Origin: an uncultured Pseudomonadales bacterium
Lineage (GTDB): Bacteria > Pseudomonadota > Gammaproteobacteria > Pseudomonadales > Azotimanducaceae
Direction of reading: 5' to 3'
DNA: 64,000 nucleotides
Assembly: GCA_938036875.1 (NCBI GenBank)
Contig: CALHVX010000029.1
Span: forward strand, 1-64,000
Part shown: positions 1 to 10,060 of the stretch, in pieces
Position numbering within the stretch: the first letter of the stretch is position 1
Layout of the letters: each line of letters begins with the position of its first letter
Notes under the pieces: model-generated
The model's input: only the letters and a program-made list of their open reading frames with translations
The model's database searches: none
Told to the model about the DNA's origin: nothing
Translations under genes and position numbers: made by a program

Positions 1-171
1 ATGGGGATGGTTAGCGCGCAACAAAGCGCCAGTATTATCGTGAGCCATCTGTTGGGGATATTTGCGCCCATGCGGGCGCAGGAAGAAGCGCAGCTTGATC
101 CACAGCGTTTCTTGGACCGCCAAGCACGCCGAGGATATCGCATGGGTGCACAACCAGTGCTGGCACCCTAA
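1..171 (+). CDS. C-terminal end of an unidentified CDS cut by the window start
   Basis: Open frame from base 1 (MGMVSAQQSASIIVSHLLGIFAPMRAQEEAQLDPQRFLDRQARRGYRMGAQPVLAP*) ending at TAA 169-171, directly before a hairpin; family not recognised. Confidence 0.3.
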   Translation: MGMVSAQQSASIIVSHLLGIFAPMRAQEEAQLDPQRFLDRQARRGYRMGAQPVLAP

Positions 172-193
172 AGCCTGATGGGTTAATCAGGCT
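172..193. terminator. Perfect 8-bp hairpin AGCCTGAT-GGGTTA-ATCAGGCT between convergent genes
   Basis: Inverted repeat read directly; the serA stop codon (TTA on +, 183-185) lies in the loop. Confidence 0.5.
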
Positions 194-1370
194 GTTCGAA
201 GTGACGAACGTTGATGACGCTTTCGATAGCACACAACGCATCTCGCAGATCGGTGTCTGGCCTATCCACAATATCAATGAGGTTGTAGGCCAAGTCGTCG
301 CGAGACTTGTTCAACATATCCACCACGTTGATACCGCGCTCTGCCAGCACCGACGTGATCTCACCCAAAGCACCCGCCACGTTGCGGTTGGTAATGGCCA
401 AGCGGTGTCCGCTGTTGATCGCTAGCTGCACGGCTGGGAAGTTGACGGAGTTGCGGATATTGCCAATCTCCAAGAAGTCGCGCAGTTGCTGGGCGGCCAT
501 CACGGCGCAATTGATCTCAGCCTCTTCGGTGCTTGCCCCTAAGTGTGGAGTACAGCGCACGTTTGGCGTATTCGCCAACTCAGGAACCGGAAAATCTGCA
601 ACGTAGCCACCAATGTGGCCGCTTTCTAGCGCATCTCTTAGCGCCACCGAATCTACGATGGGTTGACGAGCAAAGTTGAGCAACACCGAACCGGGCTTGA
701 AGCCGCGCAAGGCTTCCGCGTTAACCAAACCCTCGGTTTGTGGCAACAGCGGTACATGCAAGGTGACATAATCAGCACGACTGAATAGCGCTTGGAGATT
801 TTCCATGCGCTGCACCTCGCTTGGTAGACGCCAAGCGGCATCTACCGAGATCGCAGGATCGTACCCTAGAACTTCCATTCCCAGATCTAGTGCCGCGCGC
901 GCCACCAATGAGCCAATGGCACCTAAGCCCACAACGCCCAACGACTTACCCGCCAACTCCCGACCTTTGAATTGCTTTTTCTGCGCCTCAACCAAACGGT
1001 TTAGCTCTGCTTCGTCGTGACTATCACCCAGGGAGGCAACGTAGTTGATGCCGCCCACCAAGTCCCGAGCCGAAAGCAGCAATGCGGCCAGCACCAGTTC
1101 TTTTACCGAGTTGGCGTTTGCGCCGGGGGTGTTAAACACCACCACACCGTGCTTGGAGCACTCGTCCACCGGCACGTTGTTTACGCCTGCACCAGCGCGC
1201 GCCACCGCTTTTAAGTTGCTGGTGATGTCTTCGGGCTGGAGTTTGTGGCTGCGCAGCAATATCGCATGGGGATCAGCAATCTCGCTGCTCAACTCGTAGT
1301 TAGCCAGCGGAAACTTCTCTAACCCCTGCGCAGCAATCGCGTTGATGGTGCGAATTTTATACTTAGACAT
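183..1370 (-). CDS. serA: D-3-phosphoglycerate dehydrogenase
   Basis: 395 aa; NAD-binding GVVGLGAIGSLVARAALDLGMEVLGYDP, catalytic-domain RAGAGVNNVPVD, C-terminal ACT-like domain (RLAITNRNVAGALGEITSVLAERGINVVDMLNKSR). Confidence 0.93.
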   Translation of the reverse strand: MSKYKIRTINAIAAQGLEKFPLANYELSSEIADPHAILLRSHKLQPEDITSNLKAVARAGAGVNNVPVDECSKHGVVVFNTPGANANSVKELVLAALLLSARDLVGGINYVASLGDSHDEAELNRLVEAQKKQFKGRELAGKSLGVVGLGAIGSLVARAALDLGMEVLGYDPAISVDAAWRLPSEVQRMENLQALFSRADYVTLHVPLLPQTEGLVNAEALRGFKPGSVLLNFARQPIVDSVALRDALESGHIGGYVADFPVPELANTPNVRCTPHLGASTEEAEINCAVMAAQQLRDFLEIGNIRNSVNFPAVQLAINSGHRLAITNRNVAGALGEITSVLAERGINVVDMLNKSRDDLAYNLIDIVDRPDTDLRDALCAIESVINVRHFEQPD

Positions 1371-1405
1371 AAATTGACCTTCTTATTTCGGTGCCCAGGG
1401 AGAGA

Positions 1406-1424
1406 TGCGCAAAGGAGGTGCGCA
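1406..1424 (-). promoter_or_regulatory. Hairpin TGCGCA-CCTCCTT-TGCGCA in the serA upstream region, with an anti-SD-like loop
   Basis: 6-bp stem, 7-nt loop; minus-strand loop CCTCCTT; serA SD-like AAGAAGG at 1378-1384. Confidence 0.4.
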
Positions 1425-1452
1425 GATACGACCCAAAAACAGGCCGCGCATA

Positions 1453-2565
1453 CTAACAGGGCTTGCCGCCCGCTACACCTAACAGCTGCAAAATTTGTGG
1501 CAAGGCATCCCCTGGGGCAAAGGCTGCCAGCGCCGCTTGCCAGACCTGGCGCTCATCCACCAAACGCTGCAGCGCTGCAACCAACGCTTGTGTGGTTAGC
1601 GCCTCTTCTGCCAGCACCAAGGAAAACCCTTGATCCGCAGCGTATTGCGCATTTTCCACCTGATCACCGCGGCTCACCGCGGCCGGCAAAGGGACCAGCA
1701 GGTTCGGTTTGCCCAAAGCGGCCAGCTCAACCAAGCTATTCGCACCGGCACGGGAGAGCACCAGATCCGCCGCAGCCAGCACATCACCCCAAGGCTCATT
1801 TAGGTATTCAAATTGCCGGTAGCCCGGAAACGCAACGTCTAGATCGCACTTGCCCGATCCACACAGGTGCACCACGTAAAACCGCTCTAGCAACCTGGGC
1901 AATGCCGCCCTAACGGCAGTATTCAAGGCCTCCGCCCCCAGGCTGCCGCCGGTGACCAGCAGCAGCGGGCGGTCGGCGGGCAAATCGAGAAAAGCCAGAC
2001 CCCGAGCTTTATCACCGTTTAACAAGGCTTGGCGCAAGGGTGTGCCCGTCTGCACCAAAGCGCCCCGTAACCCGGGGGCAGATACGTTCGGGAAATTGGT
2101 ACACAGGGTGTGCAAGCAACGCAGTGCAAGACGATTTGCCAAGCCCGGGCTTTGATCGGATTCGTGGGCAACAACCGGGATCTTGCGTAACCAAGCGGCC
2201 CACACCACAGGCAGGCTGACGTAGCCGCCTTTAGAGAACAGCACCTCGGGACGCTCGCTTTTTGGCCCACCCAACAGCGCGTAAGCTTGCCAGATTGCTT
2301 GAAGCACTCGGCCCACATCGCGCAGGTTCTCAAACGAGAAGTAGCGGCGTAGTTTGCCGGTAGCCACCCCGTGGTACTGAACACCCCGCTTGGTTATCCG
2401 CTCACCCAACAAACCCGATTCTAAACCGCTACGGCTACCTAGATAGGTCACCTTAATCTTTGCCTCAAGCAACGCATCGATAATGGGCAAATTAGGCACC
2501 ACATGCCCAGCGGTTCCACCACCGGTAAACGCAACATGTCGTAACTTGAGTTCTAGGGATGCCAC
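1453..2565 (-). CDS. MurG-like UDP-N-acetylglucosamine transferase (GT28 family)
   Basis: FTGGGTAGHVVPN, GKLRRYFSFEN, SKGGYVSLPVV, HESDQSPGLANRLA, TGGSLGAEALN, SRAGANSLVELAALGKPNLLVPLP; GTG start overlapping the hda stop. Confidence 0.8.
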   Translation of the reverse strand: MASLELKLRHVAFTGGGTAGHVVPNLPIIDALLEAKIKVTYLGSRSGLESGLLGERITKRGVQYHGVATGKLRRYFSFENLRDVGRVLQAIWQAYALLGGPKSERPEVLFSKGGYVSLPVVWAAWLRKIPVVAHESDQSPGLANRLALRCLHTLCTNFPNVSAPGLRGALVQTGTPLRQALLNGDKARGLAFLDLPADRPLLLVTGGSLGAEALNTAVRAALPRLLERFYVVHLCGSGKCDLDVAFPGYRQFEYLNEPWGDVLAAADLVLSRAGANSLVELAALGKPNLLVPLPAAVSRGDQVENAQYAADQGFSLVLAEEALTTQALVAALQRLVDERQVWQAALAAFAPGDALPQILQLLGVAGGKPC

Positions 2566-3254
2566 TAGAATTGCAGCACATCTTTAAGCAGCGGTACCGT
2601 AATGCGGCGCTGTTGACGCAACGCCACATCGCAGACAAGACGCAGTTGATCTAACAAAGAGCTTAGGTTGCGATCACCCCGGCTTAACCAGAAATCTAAC
2701 ACGTTGTCAGCAACGATAAGCCCTCGCTCTTTGGCGCGGTCTTGTAGTAAACGTTTCTTGCTGACATCACCCAGCGGCTGAACTTGGTAACAACTCAGTG
2801 CACGCAAACGCGACGCTAGGTCCGGCAGTTGCATACGCATAGCGCTTGGCGCTTGTTGGCTGGTGACCAACAGCTTGCCCCCATGGTTCACCTGCGCTTG
2901 ATAAACACCCTGCAACGCGCGCTCACGGTCCAGATCATCAAGCCAGCTATCTAGATCGTCTAGCGCCAATAAATCTAAAGGCTCTTGAGAGGTCAACACG
3001 CCCTGTGGGTCGGTATCCTCGAGCAGATCGGTTAGGGGTAAGTAGCCAACTCGACCCGCGTGCAGTTGGCAGGTGGCATGCAACAAATGGGTTTTTCCTA
3101 CCGCCCCGGCACCCCACAGCCACAACCCAACAAACCCAGGTGCACGCGCCAAGGTTGATAGTTGTTGCACCGCCTCAGCGCTTGAACCCGGCTCGAAGCT
3201 AGCAAAACTGTATTCGCGCCGCAGCGGAAAACGTAAGGATAATTGCTCTGGCAT
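2565..3254 (-). CDS. hda: DnaA regulatory inactivator Hda
   Basis: 229 aa; N-terminal QLSLRFPLR clamp-binding-like motif, LWLWGAGAVGKTHLL Walker A-like, LLALDDLDSW; DnaA-like AAA+ without DNA-binding domain. Confidence 0.9.
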   Translation of the reverse strand: MPEQLSLRFPLRREYSFASFEPGSSAEAVQQLSTLARAPGFVGLWLWGAGAVGKTHLLHATCQLHAGRVGYLPLTDLLEDTDPQGVLTSQEPLDLLALDDLDSWLDDLDRERALQGVYQAQVNHGGKLLVTSQQAPSAMRMQLPDLASRLRALSCYQVQPLGDVSKKRLLQDRAKERGLIVADNVLDFWLSRGDRNLSSLLDQLRLVCDVALRQQRRITVPLLKDVLQF

Positions 3255-3258
3255 CAGG

Positions 3259-3825
3259 CTAACCGCGGGAGTTGTGCCAGGCGCGACGACCCCAGGTCAC
3301 CACATAATCTGTACCCGACACCAACCCAAGCACCGCCAGCAAATAGAAACAGTGCGGGTTGAGCAGTTGGCCCGCGATGGTGCTAGTTGCGCCAAAATCG
3401 CAGAGCTCCAACATCGCTAGCAATACGGTGACAATCTGCATCGCGGTGTTGGCTTTGCTGACAAAAGTGGGTGACAGATCATAGGGCCCATACAGCAAGC
3501 GGTAGATCACCGCGCCAGACATAATGACAAAGTCTCGACCTAGCACAATCAAGGCCACCACTAACGGGATGTGACCTTGCCAAGTGAACACCACAAACAT
3601 CACCGCGACCAACAGCTTGTCCGCCACCGGGTCAAGGGCTGCGCCTAGTCGTGACTGCCAGTGGAAACGTCGGGCTAACCAGCCGTCCAATGCATCAGAA
3701 GAACCGGCAATGGCCATGAGTATCAATGCGGACGTGTAATCCCGTTGCCACAACAGCCAAGCGGTTGGCAACACCAGCACAATACGGATGACCGTAATGG
3801 CATTGGGTAACCAACTCCAGGTCAT
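3259..3825 (-). CDS. CDP-alcohol phosphatidyltransferase family protein (PgsA-like)
   Basis: Motif D-x2-DG-x2-AR-x8-G-x3-D-x3-D seen as SSDALDGWLARRFHWQSRLGAALDPVADK; multiple TM segments. Confidence 0.85.
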   Translation of the reverse strand: MTWSWLPNAITVIRIVLVLPTAWLLWQRDYTSALILMAIAGSSDALDGWLARRFHWQSRLGAALDPVADKLLVAVMFVVFTWQGHIPLVVALIVLGRDFVIMSGAVIYRLLYGPYDLSPTFVSKANTAMQIVTVLLAMLELCDFGATSTIAGQLLNPHCFYLLAVLGLVSGTDYVVTWGRRAWHNSRG

Positions 3826-5012
3826 GAGCGAGGCGAGCCCAACCAGCGCATAGTGAGTGAAGGAGCAACCGAAACTTGGCCGCCCGCTAGCGGATCTTGA
3901 GCATCTAGCGGAGCACGGGGGTTTTGCGCTTGGCGCGGCGCAATACGGCTATCCACCGAATCTTCGGGTACCAGCCGGCCATCAACCGCCAGCAACTGCA
4001 AAAATTTATCTTGGCTGGCCTGTGTTTGCAGCGCTAACGTGAGCTTGCCACCCGCCAGCGCGGTTACCGAGGTATCATCAACAAACGCCAAAGAACCTAA
4101 ATATTGCAACAACTGAGCGTACTGACGCGGGTTGCTGACACCCGCCACTAACACTTTGATCTCACCAGCGGTCCCAACCACCGCAAATCGCGCGGCGAGC
4201 ATGTCGGCCAGTTTATCGGCCAGCTGAGCGCCAACCTGCGCCGCATCAGCACCACGGGCGGTCAGTATTCGAGTTCGATTTGCCAGCTTCATCAACCAAC
4301 GTCCAGCGAGATTACCCGGTGTACCGGTTATTTTTCCCGCTGCAATAAGCTCGGCTTGGTAACGCAGGGAATAGGCGCTCAGCCCGGCGAAATCGGACTG
4401 CTCGATGGCCCGAGTTGACACATCAATGGCGCCGGATTCGTCAGCCATCGGCAAGACTACAGGGACACCCCGCTGCCGTGAGCGCGCAAGCAACGCCCGG
4501 GCAAACTCTGGATATTGAGCGTCAATAACGCTGCCACCCTGATCCAAGCTCCAAAGCATGACCCGAGGTCGATTGGCCCACCACAATGGCAGCTCTAGGG
4601 ATTTACTCAACTCGTTTACGGCCGGAGCAGAAAAATCTACCCGCAGCACGGGGCTACCGTCGATGTCGCTGCGCTGGTATCGAAACTGATCGTAATAGCG
4701 ATCTGGTTGACTCACCGCCAGTCGGAGCCGAGTGGAATCGGGCAAACCCGCCTGACCGGACACCCGCTGCAAGACCTCGGTGAGGGCAAGTCCCGCAGCC
4801 GCTTGGCGGTCCGCCACGCTCTGGGATGCCACGGGTACCTCCACTTGATACAACCACTGCACCTCTTCTGCTTGGGCGGTTGTTGTCGCCAGACCAGCCA
4901 ATCCACCCAAAAGCAGCACCCTTAGCACTCCTTCTAGCGCTCCTTTTAGTGCTCCCTTTACCACGACAGAGGCCATCACCCGTGAATGCAATTTTCTTAC
5001 CAAATAAACCAT
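3822..5012 (-). CDS. DUF2066 domain-containing exported protein
   Basis: Signal-peptide-like N-terminus, then EVQWLYQVEVPVASQSVADRQAAAGLALTEVLQRVSGQ; position divergent from purM and upstream of hda is typical; start set to ATG at 5012 rather than the longer ORF start. Confidence 0.8.
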   Translation of the reverse strand: MVYLVRKLHSRVMASVVVKGALKGALEGVLRVLLLGGLAGLATTTAQAEEVQWLYQVEVPVASQSVADRQAAAGLALTEVLQRVSGQAGLPDSTRLRLAVSQPDRYYDQFRYQRSDIDGSPVLRVDFSAPAVNELSKSLELPLWWANRPRVMLWSLDQGGSVIDAQYPEFARALLARSRQRGVPVVLPMADESGAIDVSTRAIEQSDFAGLSAYSLRYQAELIAAGKITGTPGNLAGRWLMKLANRTRILTARGADAAQVGAQLADKLADMLAARFAVVGTAGEIKVLVAGVSNPRQYAQLLQYLGSLAFVDDTSVTALAGGKLTLALQTQASQDKFLQLLAVDGRLVPEDSVDSRIAPRQAQNPRAPLDAQDPLAGGQVSVAPSLTMRWLGSPRS

Positions 5013-5173
5013 GCTGACCCTATCTCTCTTTGCCGTCAGTGATACCCAGCTTAAGCGCGAGAGTGTACCGGATTTGGTCAAACTTTTACCCCACCACCGG
5101 CACCTGCCGCTAGCCGTAGAGCCTGCCTTCAATGCTACACTGCGCGCCCTACGCAGCAGCAGAAGCCGGCGTC

Positions 5174-6220
5174 ATGGCCAAATCGCAAGACCCCAACAGC
5201 AAACCACCAGCCCAAACGACCTATCGTGATGCCGGGGTAGATATCAATGCCGGCAACGCGCTGGTAGAACGTATCAAGTCCGCCTGCAAGGCAACTCATC
5301 GCCCAGAGCTTTTGTCCGCTCTCGGTGGCTTTGCCGCATTGGCTGAACTACCCAGCGGCTACGACAAACCCGTGTTGGTGACCGGCACCGACGGGGTTGG
5401 CACCAAACTCAAGCTTGCCATCGACCACAATCGCCACGATGAGATCGGCCAAGATTTGGTGGCCATGTGCGTAAACGACGTGCTGGTCTGCGGCGCTGAG
5501 CCTTTTCTCTTTCTCGACTACTTTGCGACCGCGCATCTAGATGTGGATATTGCGGAGCGCGTCATCAAAGGCATTGCCAAGGGTTGTGAGCTCGCCGGCG
5601 CGGCGTTGGTTGGCGGTGAAACCGCCGAGATGCCCGGCTTGTACTCTGCGGGCGACTACGACCTGGCGGGGTTCTGTGTTGGCGTCGTAGAGAAGGCAAA
5701 GATTATCGACGGTCAAGCCATTGCACCGGGAGATACGTTGATTGCGCTGCCCAGCAGCGGCCCACATTCCAACGGGTTTTCCCTGATTCGGCATATCCTC
5801 GATGCACAGGGCTCCGACCTCACTGACACCATGCTCGACAGCTTAATGGCGCCTACCCGTATTTATGTGCAGGGCGTTCGTGCAGCCATCGCCGCGGCAG
5901 ACATCCATGGCATGGTGCACATAACCGGCGGCGGCTTCCAAGAGAACATTCCCCGCATGTTCCCTAACGACAACCTAGGCGCACAGATCGACGTCACTGC
6001 TTGGGCTTTTCCAGATATCTTTGCCTATTTGCAACAAGCGGGCAACGTGGCGCATGAAGAGATGCTACGCACCTTTAACTGCGGTGTTGGATTTTTGCTT
6101 TGCGTTGCGCCCGGGGACGTCGTCAGCGTCACCGCTGCCTTAGAAAGCAACGGCGAAAAGCCTTTTGTCATCGGCTCGGTGGTTGAACGCGGTGCTGCTG
6201 AAGCGGTGGTCTTTGTCTAG
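5174..6220 (+). CDS. purM: Phosphoribosylformylglycinamidine cyclo-ligase
   Basis: [58 protein letters not shown]; start set to MAKSQDP at 5174. Confidence 0.96.
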   Translation: MAKSQDPNSKPPAQTTYRDAGVDINAGNALVERIKSACKATHRPELLSALGGFAALAELPSGYDKPVLVTGTDGVGTKLKLAIDHNRHDEIGQDLVAMCVNDVLVCGAEPFLFLDYFATAHLDVDIAERVIKGIAKGCELAGAALVGGETAEMPGLYSAGDYDLAGFCVGVVEKAKIIDGQAIAPGDTLIALPSSGPHSNGFSLIRHILDAQGSDLTDTMLDSLMAPTRIYVQGVRAAIAAADIHGMVHITGGGFQENIPRMFPNDNLGAQIDVTAWAFPDIFAYLQQAGNVAHEEMLRTFNCGVGFLLCVAPGDVVSVTAALESNGEKPFVIGSVVERGAAEAVVFV

Positions 6221-6234
6221 AGCAAGACGCTCTA

Positions 6235-6798
6235 CTAAGGCTTAGGCAGGGTCACACCACGCTGACCCTGGTATTTACCGCCGCGATCTTTGTAGGTGGT
6301 TTCGCAACGCTCATCGGATTGGAAAAACAACATCTGCGCAACGCCTTCGTTGGCGTAGACCTTTGCGGGCAACGTGGTGGTGTTCGAAAATTCTAAGGTC
6401 ACATGGCCTTCCCATTCCGGCTCCAGCGGCGTCACATTCACAATGATGCCGCACCGAGCGTAGGTCGACTTACCCAAGCACACGGTTAGCACATCTTCTG
6501 GAATACGGAAGTACTCCACGGTGCTCGCCAACGCAAACGAGTTGGGAGGAATAATGCACACGTCGGCCTCCACATCCACAAAGCTACGTTCATCAAAGGC
6601 TTTCGGGTCTACCGTAGCTGAGTAAATATTCGTGAACACTTTGAACTGCGGTGCACAACGCACATCGTAGCCGTAGCTTGAGGTGCCGTAAGAAATGACT
6701 TTCTCGCCGGCTGCCGTGCGAACCTGCTCGGGCTCAAAAGGTTCGATCATGCCTTTCTCGGCTTGGGCCCGAATCCATCGATCAGATTTTATCGTCAT
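6235..6798 (-). CDS. dcd: dCTP deaminase
   Basis: [69 protein letters not shown]. Confidence 0.96.
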   Translation of the reverse strand: MTIKSDRWIRAQAEKGMIEPFEPEQVRTAAGEKVISYGTSSYGYDVRCAPQFKVFTNIYSATVDPKAFDERSFVDVEADVCIIPPNSFALASTVEYFRIPEDVLTVCLGKSTYARCGIIVNVTPLEPEWEGHVTLEFSNTTTLPAKVYANEGVAQMLFFQSDERCETTYKDRGGKYQGQRGVTLPKP

Positions 6799-6854
6799 AA
6801 CTTCTGTGGTTCTCGTTTAGTTCTCGCAAAGAAAAGTAACAATGACGGCGCAGT

Positions 6855-7892
6855 TTAGTCATCCGTCAGCGAAATGGTTGGCCCGGCGCCAGCGCCAGAC
6901 ATAGACTGTCGCCATAGCTCAGCCGCCAAATGTCGCGCGGCCTCAAGGTAGGTCTGCGCAATGGGACTATCCGGCTGATCGATCAACAAGGGTCGACCCG
7001 CATCCGATAGCTCGCGTATCTCTAGCGCCAACGGCAGTTGCCCTAGCAGCTTGGTATCAAACTGGGTTGCTACACGAGCACCGCCACCGTCGCCAAACGG
7101 ATGCGACACATGACCACAGTTGCTGCAGTGATGCACGCTCATGTTTTCTACGATGCCCAAACAAGGTACATCCACCTTTCGAAACATCTCGATGCCTTTT
7201 TGGGCATCAAGCAACGCCACATCCTGCGGGGTGGTCACAATCACCGCACCGCTCACGGGCACCTGCTGGGACAAGGTTAACTGGATATCACCGGTACCCG
7301 GTGGCATATCAACAATGAGGTAATCCAGATCTTCCCACAAGGTTTGCTTAAGCATCTGCTGCAACGCACCTGACGCCATGGGGCCACGCCAGACCATGGG
7401 GGTCTTGTCTGTGACCAAGTAACTCATGGACATGGTCTTCAGACCATGAGCCTTAACCGGCACAAAGAACTTTTCGTCTTGAACCTCGGGGCGCTTAGTT
7501 GCGGGGATACCTAGCAACATGCCTTGGCTTGGACCGTAGATATCGGCATCGAGCAAACCCACTTTGGCCCCTTCATGCGCTAAGGCCAGCGCTAGGTTCA
7601 CGGCTGTGGTGGACTTACCCACCCCGCCCTTGCCAGAGGCTACCGCCACAATGTGTTTGACCTGGCCGAAGCCACGGCCTGCAGGGGGGCTAAATTTCAG
7701 ATCCAAATCCAGCGCATCCGTTTGCAGATGGGCACGCAGGTCTTGTGCCAGCTTTGGCGTTAGGCTTGCTGCAGGATAGCCTAGCGTGACGGCCACCTGT
7801 GGGCCGGAGGACATCACTTTGACCCCCAGTTCCGACCAAGGCTGCCCAATATAGGGGTCGATAAAGCTTTCTACTTTCATGGGTGCAACCAT
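6855..7892 (-). CDS. apbC: Iron-sulfur cluster carrier protein ApbC/Mrp
   Basis: AVASGKGGVGKSTTAVNLALALAHEGAKVGLLDADIYGPS, LIVDMPPGTGDIQLTL, ENMSVHHCSNCGH (CxxC). Confidence 0.93.
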   Translation of the reverse strand: MVAPMKVESFIDPYIGQPWSELGVKVMSSGPQVAVTLGYPAASLTPKLAQDLRAHLQTDALDLDLKFSPPAGRGFGQVKHIVAVASGKGGVGKSTTAVNLALALAHEGAKVGLLDADIYGPSQGMLLGIPATKRPEVQDEKFFVPVKAHGLKTMSMSYLVTDKTPMVWRGPMASGALQQMLKQTLWEDLDYLIVDMPPGTGDIQLTLSQQVPVSGAVIVTTPQDVALLDAQKGIEMFRKVDVPCLGIVENMSVHHCSNCGHVSHPFGDGGGARVATQFDTKLLGQLPLALEIRELSDAGRPLLIDQPDSPIAQTYLEAARHLAAELWRQSMSGAGAGPTISLTDD

Positions 7893-7998
7893 TTACGAGG
7901 ACTTAAGCGCCGGGATTATAGAGTGCGGCCGCCGTTAGGGCGACTAGCCATGCGAACCTGCGTATAATTCGGCCACAAAATCCACCGAACACGCCACC

Positions 7999-10053
7999 AT
8001 GTCACGCCGTCGAATTCTTGTTACCAGCGCTCTACCCAACGCCAATGGCGCCATTCACCTCGGTCACCTGCTCGAGCACGTGCAAACCGATATCTGGGCC
8101 CGCTTCCAACGCATGCGGGGGCACGAGTGCATCTATGTCTGTGCTGATGACACCCATGGCACAGCTACCATGCTCAAGGCTGAGCAAGAAAAAACCACCC
8201 CCGAGGCGCTGATCGAGGCGATCCGGGTGGACCACGCGCGTGATTTTGCCGGGTTCGGGATCAGCCACGACAACTACTACAGCACGCACAGCGATGAAAA
8301 CCGGCACTACAGCGAGCTCATATTCAATCGCTTGCAGGCTGCCGGCTATATCTTCACCCGTCAGGTGGACCAACTGTTTGACCCGGAGCGCAAGCTGTTC
8401 TTGGCTGACCGCTATGTCAAAGGCAACTGCCCGAAGTGTAAGACACCGGATCAATACGGGGATAACTGCGAAAGCTGTGGCGCCACTTACGATGCCATGG
8501 AGCTCACCTCGCCTCGCTCCTTGATCTCGGGTGCCACACCGGTAGTACGCGCTTCAGATCATTACTTCTTCGATTTGCCTCAGTTTGAAGCGCCGCTACG
8601 CGCTTGGCTGGCGGCCGGTGGCGCACAGCCTGAGGTTGCCAACAAGCTCGCCGAATGGCTCGATGGCGGACTTCGTGCTTGGGACATCTCCCGGGATGCA
8701 CCCTACTTCGGCTTCCAAATCCCCGGCACCACCGACAAGTACTTCTATGTGTGGATGGACGCCCCTATCGGGTACATGGCCAGCTTCGCCAACTACATAT
8801 CAACCCAAGCCAATGGGTTAGACTTTGACGATTTTTGGTCGGCGGACAGCACCTGTGAAGTGCACCATTTCATTGGTAAAGACATCGTTAACTTTCACGC
8901 GTTGTTCTGGCCAGCGGTATTGGAAGGTGCGCAGTTCCGCAAACCGACCCGGGTTCACACCCACGGTTTCATCACCGTGGATGGCACCAAGATGTCCAAG
9001 TCACGTGGCACCTTTATCAATGCCAGCACCTATCTTGAACACCTAGATCCCGAGTATTTGCGTTACTACTTTGCCACCAAGCTCAACGGCACGGTGGACG
9101 ACATCGACATCAGCCTGGATGACTTTGTTGCGCGGGTAAACTCAGACCTGGTTGGCAAGGTGGTCAACATTGCCTCGCGCTGCGCCGGCTTCATCAACAA
9201 GCAATTCGACGGCAAGCTCACCGACAAACTGATCGAAGACGATCTTTGGCAACAAGCCAGTGCAGCCAGCGACGAGCTAGCCCAACACTTCGAAGCCGGT
9301 GATGTCGCTAGAGCGATTAGACGCATCATGGAGCTTGCGGACCAAGCCAACCAGTACATTGCGCACAAAGAACCTTGGGCGCGGATCAAGGATCCAGCGC
9401 TGCGCGACGAAGTGCATGGCGTTTGTAGCTTGGGGATCAACCTGTTTCGGTTGCTGGTCATTTACTTAAAGCCGGTGGTGCCTAGCTTAGCAACCGATAG
9501 CGAGCAGTTTTTGAATGTTGATTCGCTCGCCTGGGAAGATGCGCAGCAGCCGCTGCTTGGGCATCAGGTCAACAAATTTAAGCCGCTGTTCCAACGTATG
9601 GATCGCAAGGTCTTAGACAAGCTCATTGAAGCGTCTGCCGAGGAAGCTGGCAGCGTTGCCGAGCCAGCCGCTGCAGGCGCGACGGATAGCAAGAACAGCA
9701 AAAGCAAACAAGCAACGCAAGACGATGGCTACATCCACATCGACGACTTCAATAAAGTGCAACTCAAAGTGGCCAAGATTGTGGCCGCGAGCAATGTTGA
9801 AGGGGCGGATAAATTGCTTCAGCTGACCCTAGATGTTGGCGGCGAAACCCGACAAGTGTTTTCCGGCATTAAGGCCGCCTACCAAGCCGAAGACTTGGTT
9901 GGCCGCTTAACGGTGGTGGTCGCCAACTTAGCACCACGCAAAATGAAGTTCGGTGTTAGCGAAGGTATGGTCTTAGCCGCTGGCCCAGGTGGCGACGAGC
10001 TGTTTCTGCTGAGCCCAGACTCTGGGGCTCAAGCCGGCATGGACGTCCGCTAG
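7999..10053 (+). CDS. metG: Methionyl-tRNA synthetase
   Basis: HLGH signature ([10 protein letters not shown]), KMSKS, zinc CxxC knuckles ([17 protein letters not shown]), C-terminal tRNA-binding domain. Confidence 0.97.
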   Translation: MSRRRILVTSALPNANGAIHLGHLLEHVQTDIWARFQRMRGHECIYVCADDTHGTATMLKAEQEKTTPEALIEAIRVDHARDFAGFGISHDNYYSTHSDENRHYSELIFNRLQAAGYIFTRQVDQLFDPERKLFLADRYVKGNCPKCKTPDQYGDNCESCGATYDAMELTSPRSLISGATPVVRASDHYFFDLPQFEAPLRAWLAAGGAQPEVANKLAEWLDGGLRAWDISRDAPYFGFQIPGTTDKYFYVWMDAPIGYMASFANYISTQANGLDFDDFWSADSTCEVHHFIGKDIVNFHALFWPAVLEGAQFRKPTRVHTHGFITVDGTKMSKSRGTFINASTYLEHLDPEYLRYYFATKLNGTVDDIDISLDDFVARVNSDLVGKVVNIASRCAGFINKQFDGKLTDKLIEDDLWQQASAASDELAQHFEAGDVARAIRRIMELADQANQYIAHKEPWARIKDPALRDEVHGVCSLGINLFRLLVIYLKPVVPSLATDSEQFLNVDSLAWEDAQQPLLGHQVNKFKPLFQRMDRKVLDKLIEASAEEAGSVAEPAAAGATDSKNSKSKQATQDDGYIHIDDFNKVQLKVAKIVAASNVEGADKLLQLTLDVGGETRQVFSGIKAAYQAEDLVGRLTVVVANLAPRKMKFGVSEGMVLAAGPGGDELFLLSPDSGAQAGMDVR

Positions 10054-10060
10054 CACCACT

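Noticed and set aside
1374-1913. 179-aa plus-strand ORF opposite the MurG-like gene
   Set aside because: Overlaps a well-supported coding region; no recognisable motif.
5132-5173. Longer purM N-terminus and longer DUF2066 N-terminus suggested by the ORF track
   Set aside because: The two extensions meet head-on in the divergent promoter region; conserved sequence starts at MAKSQDP... and near MVYLVRK/MASVVV.
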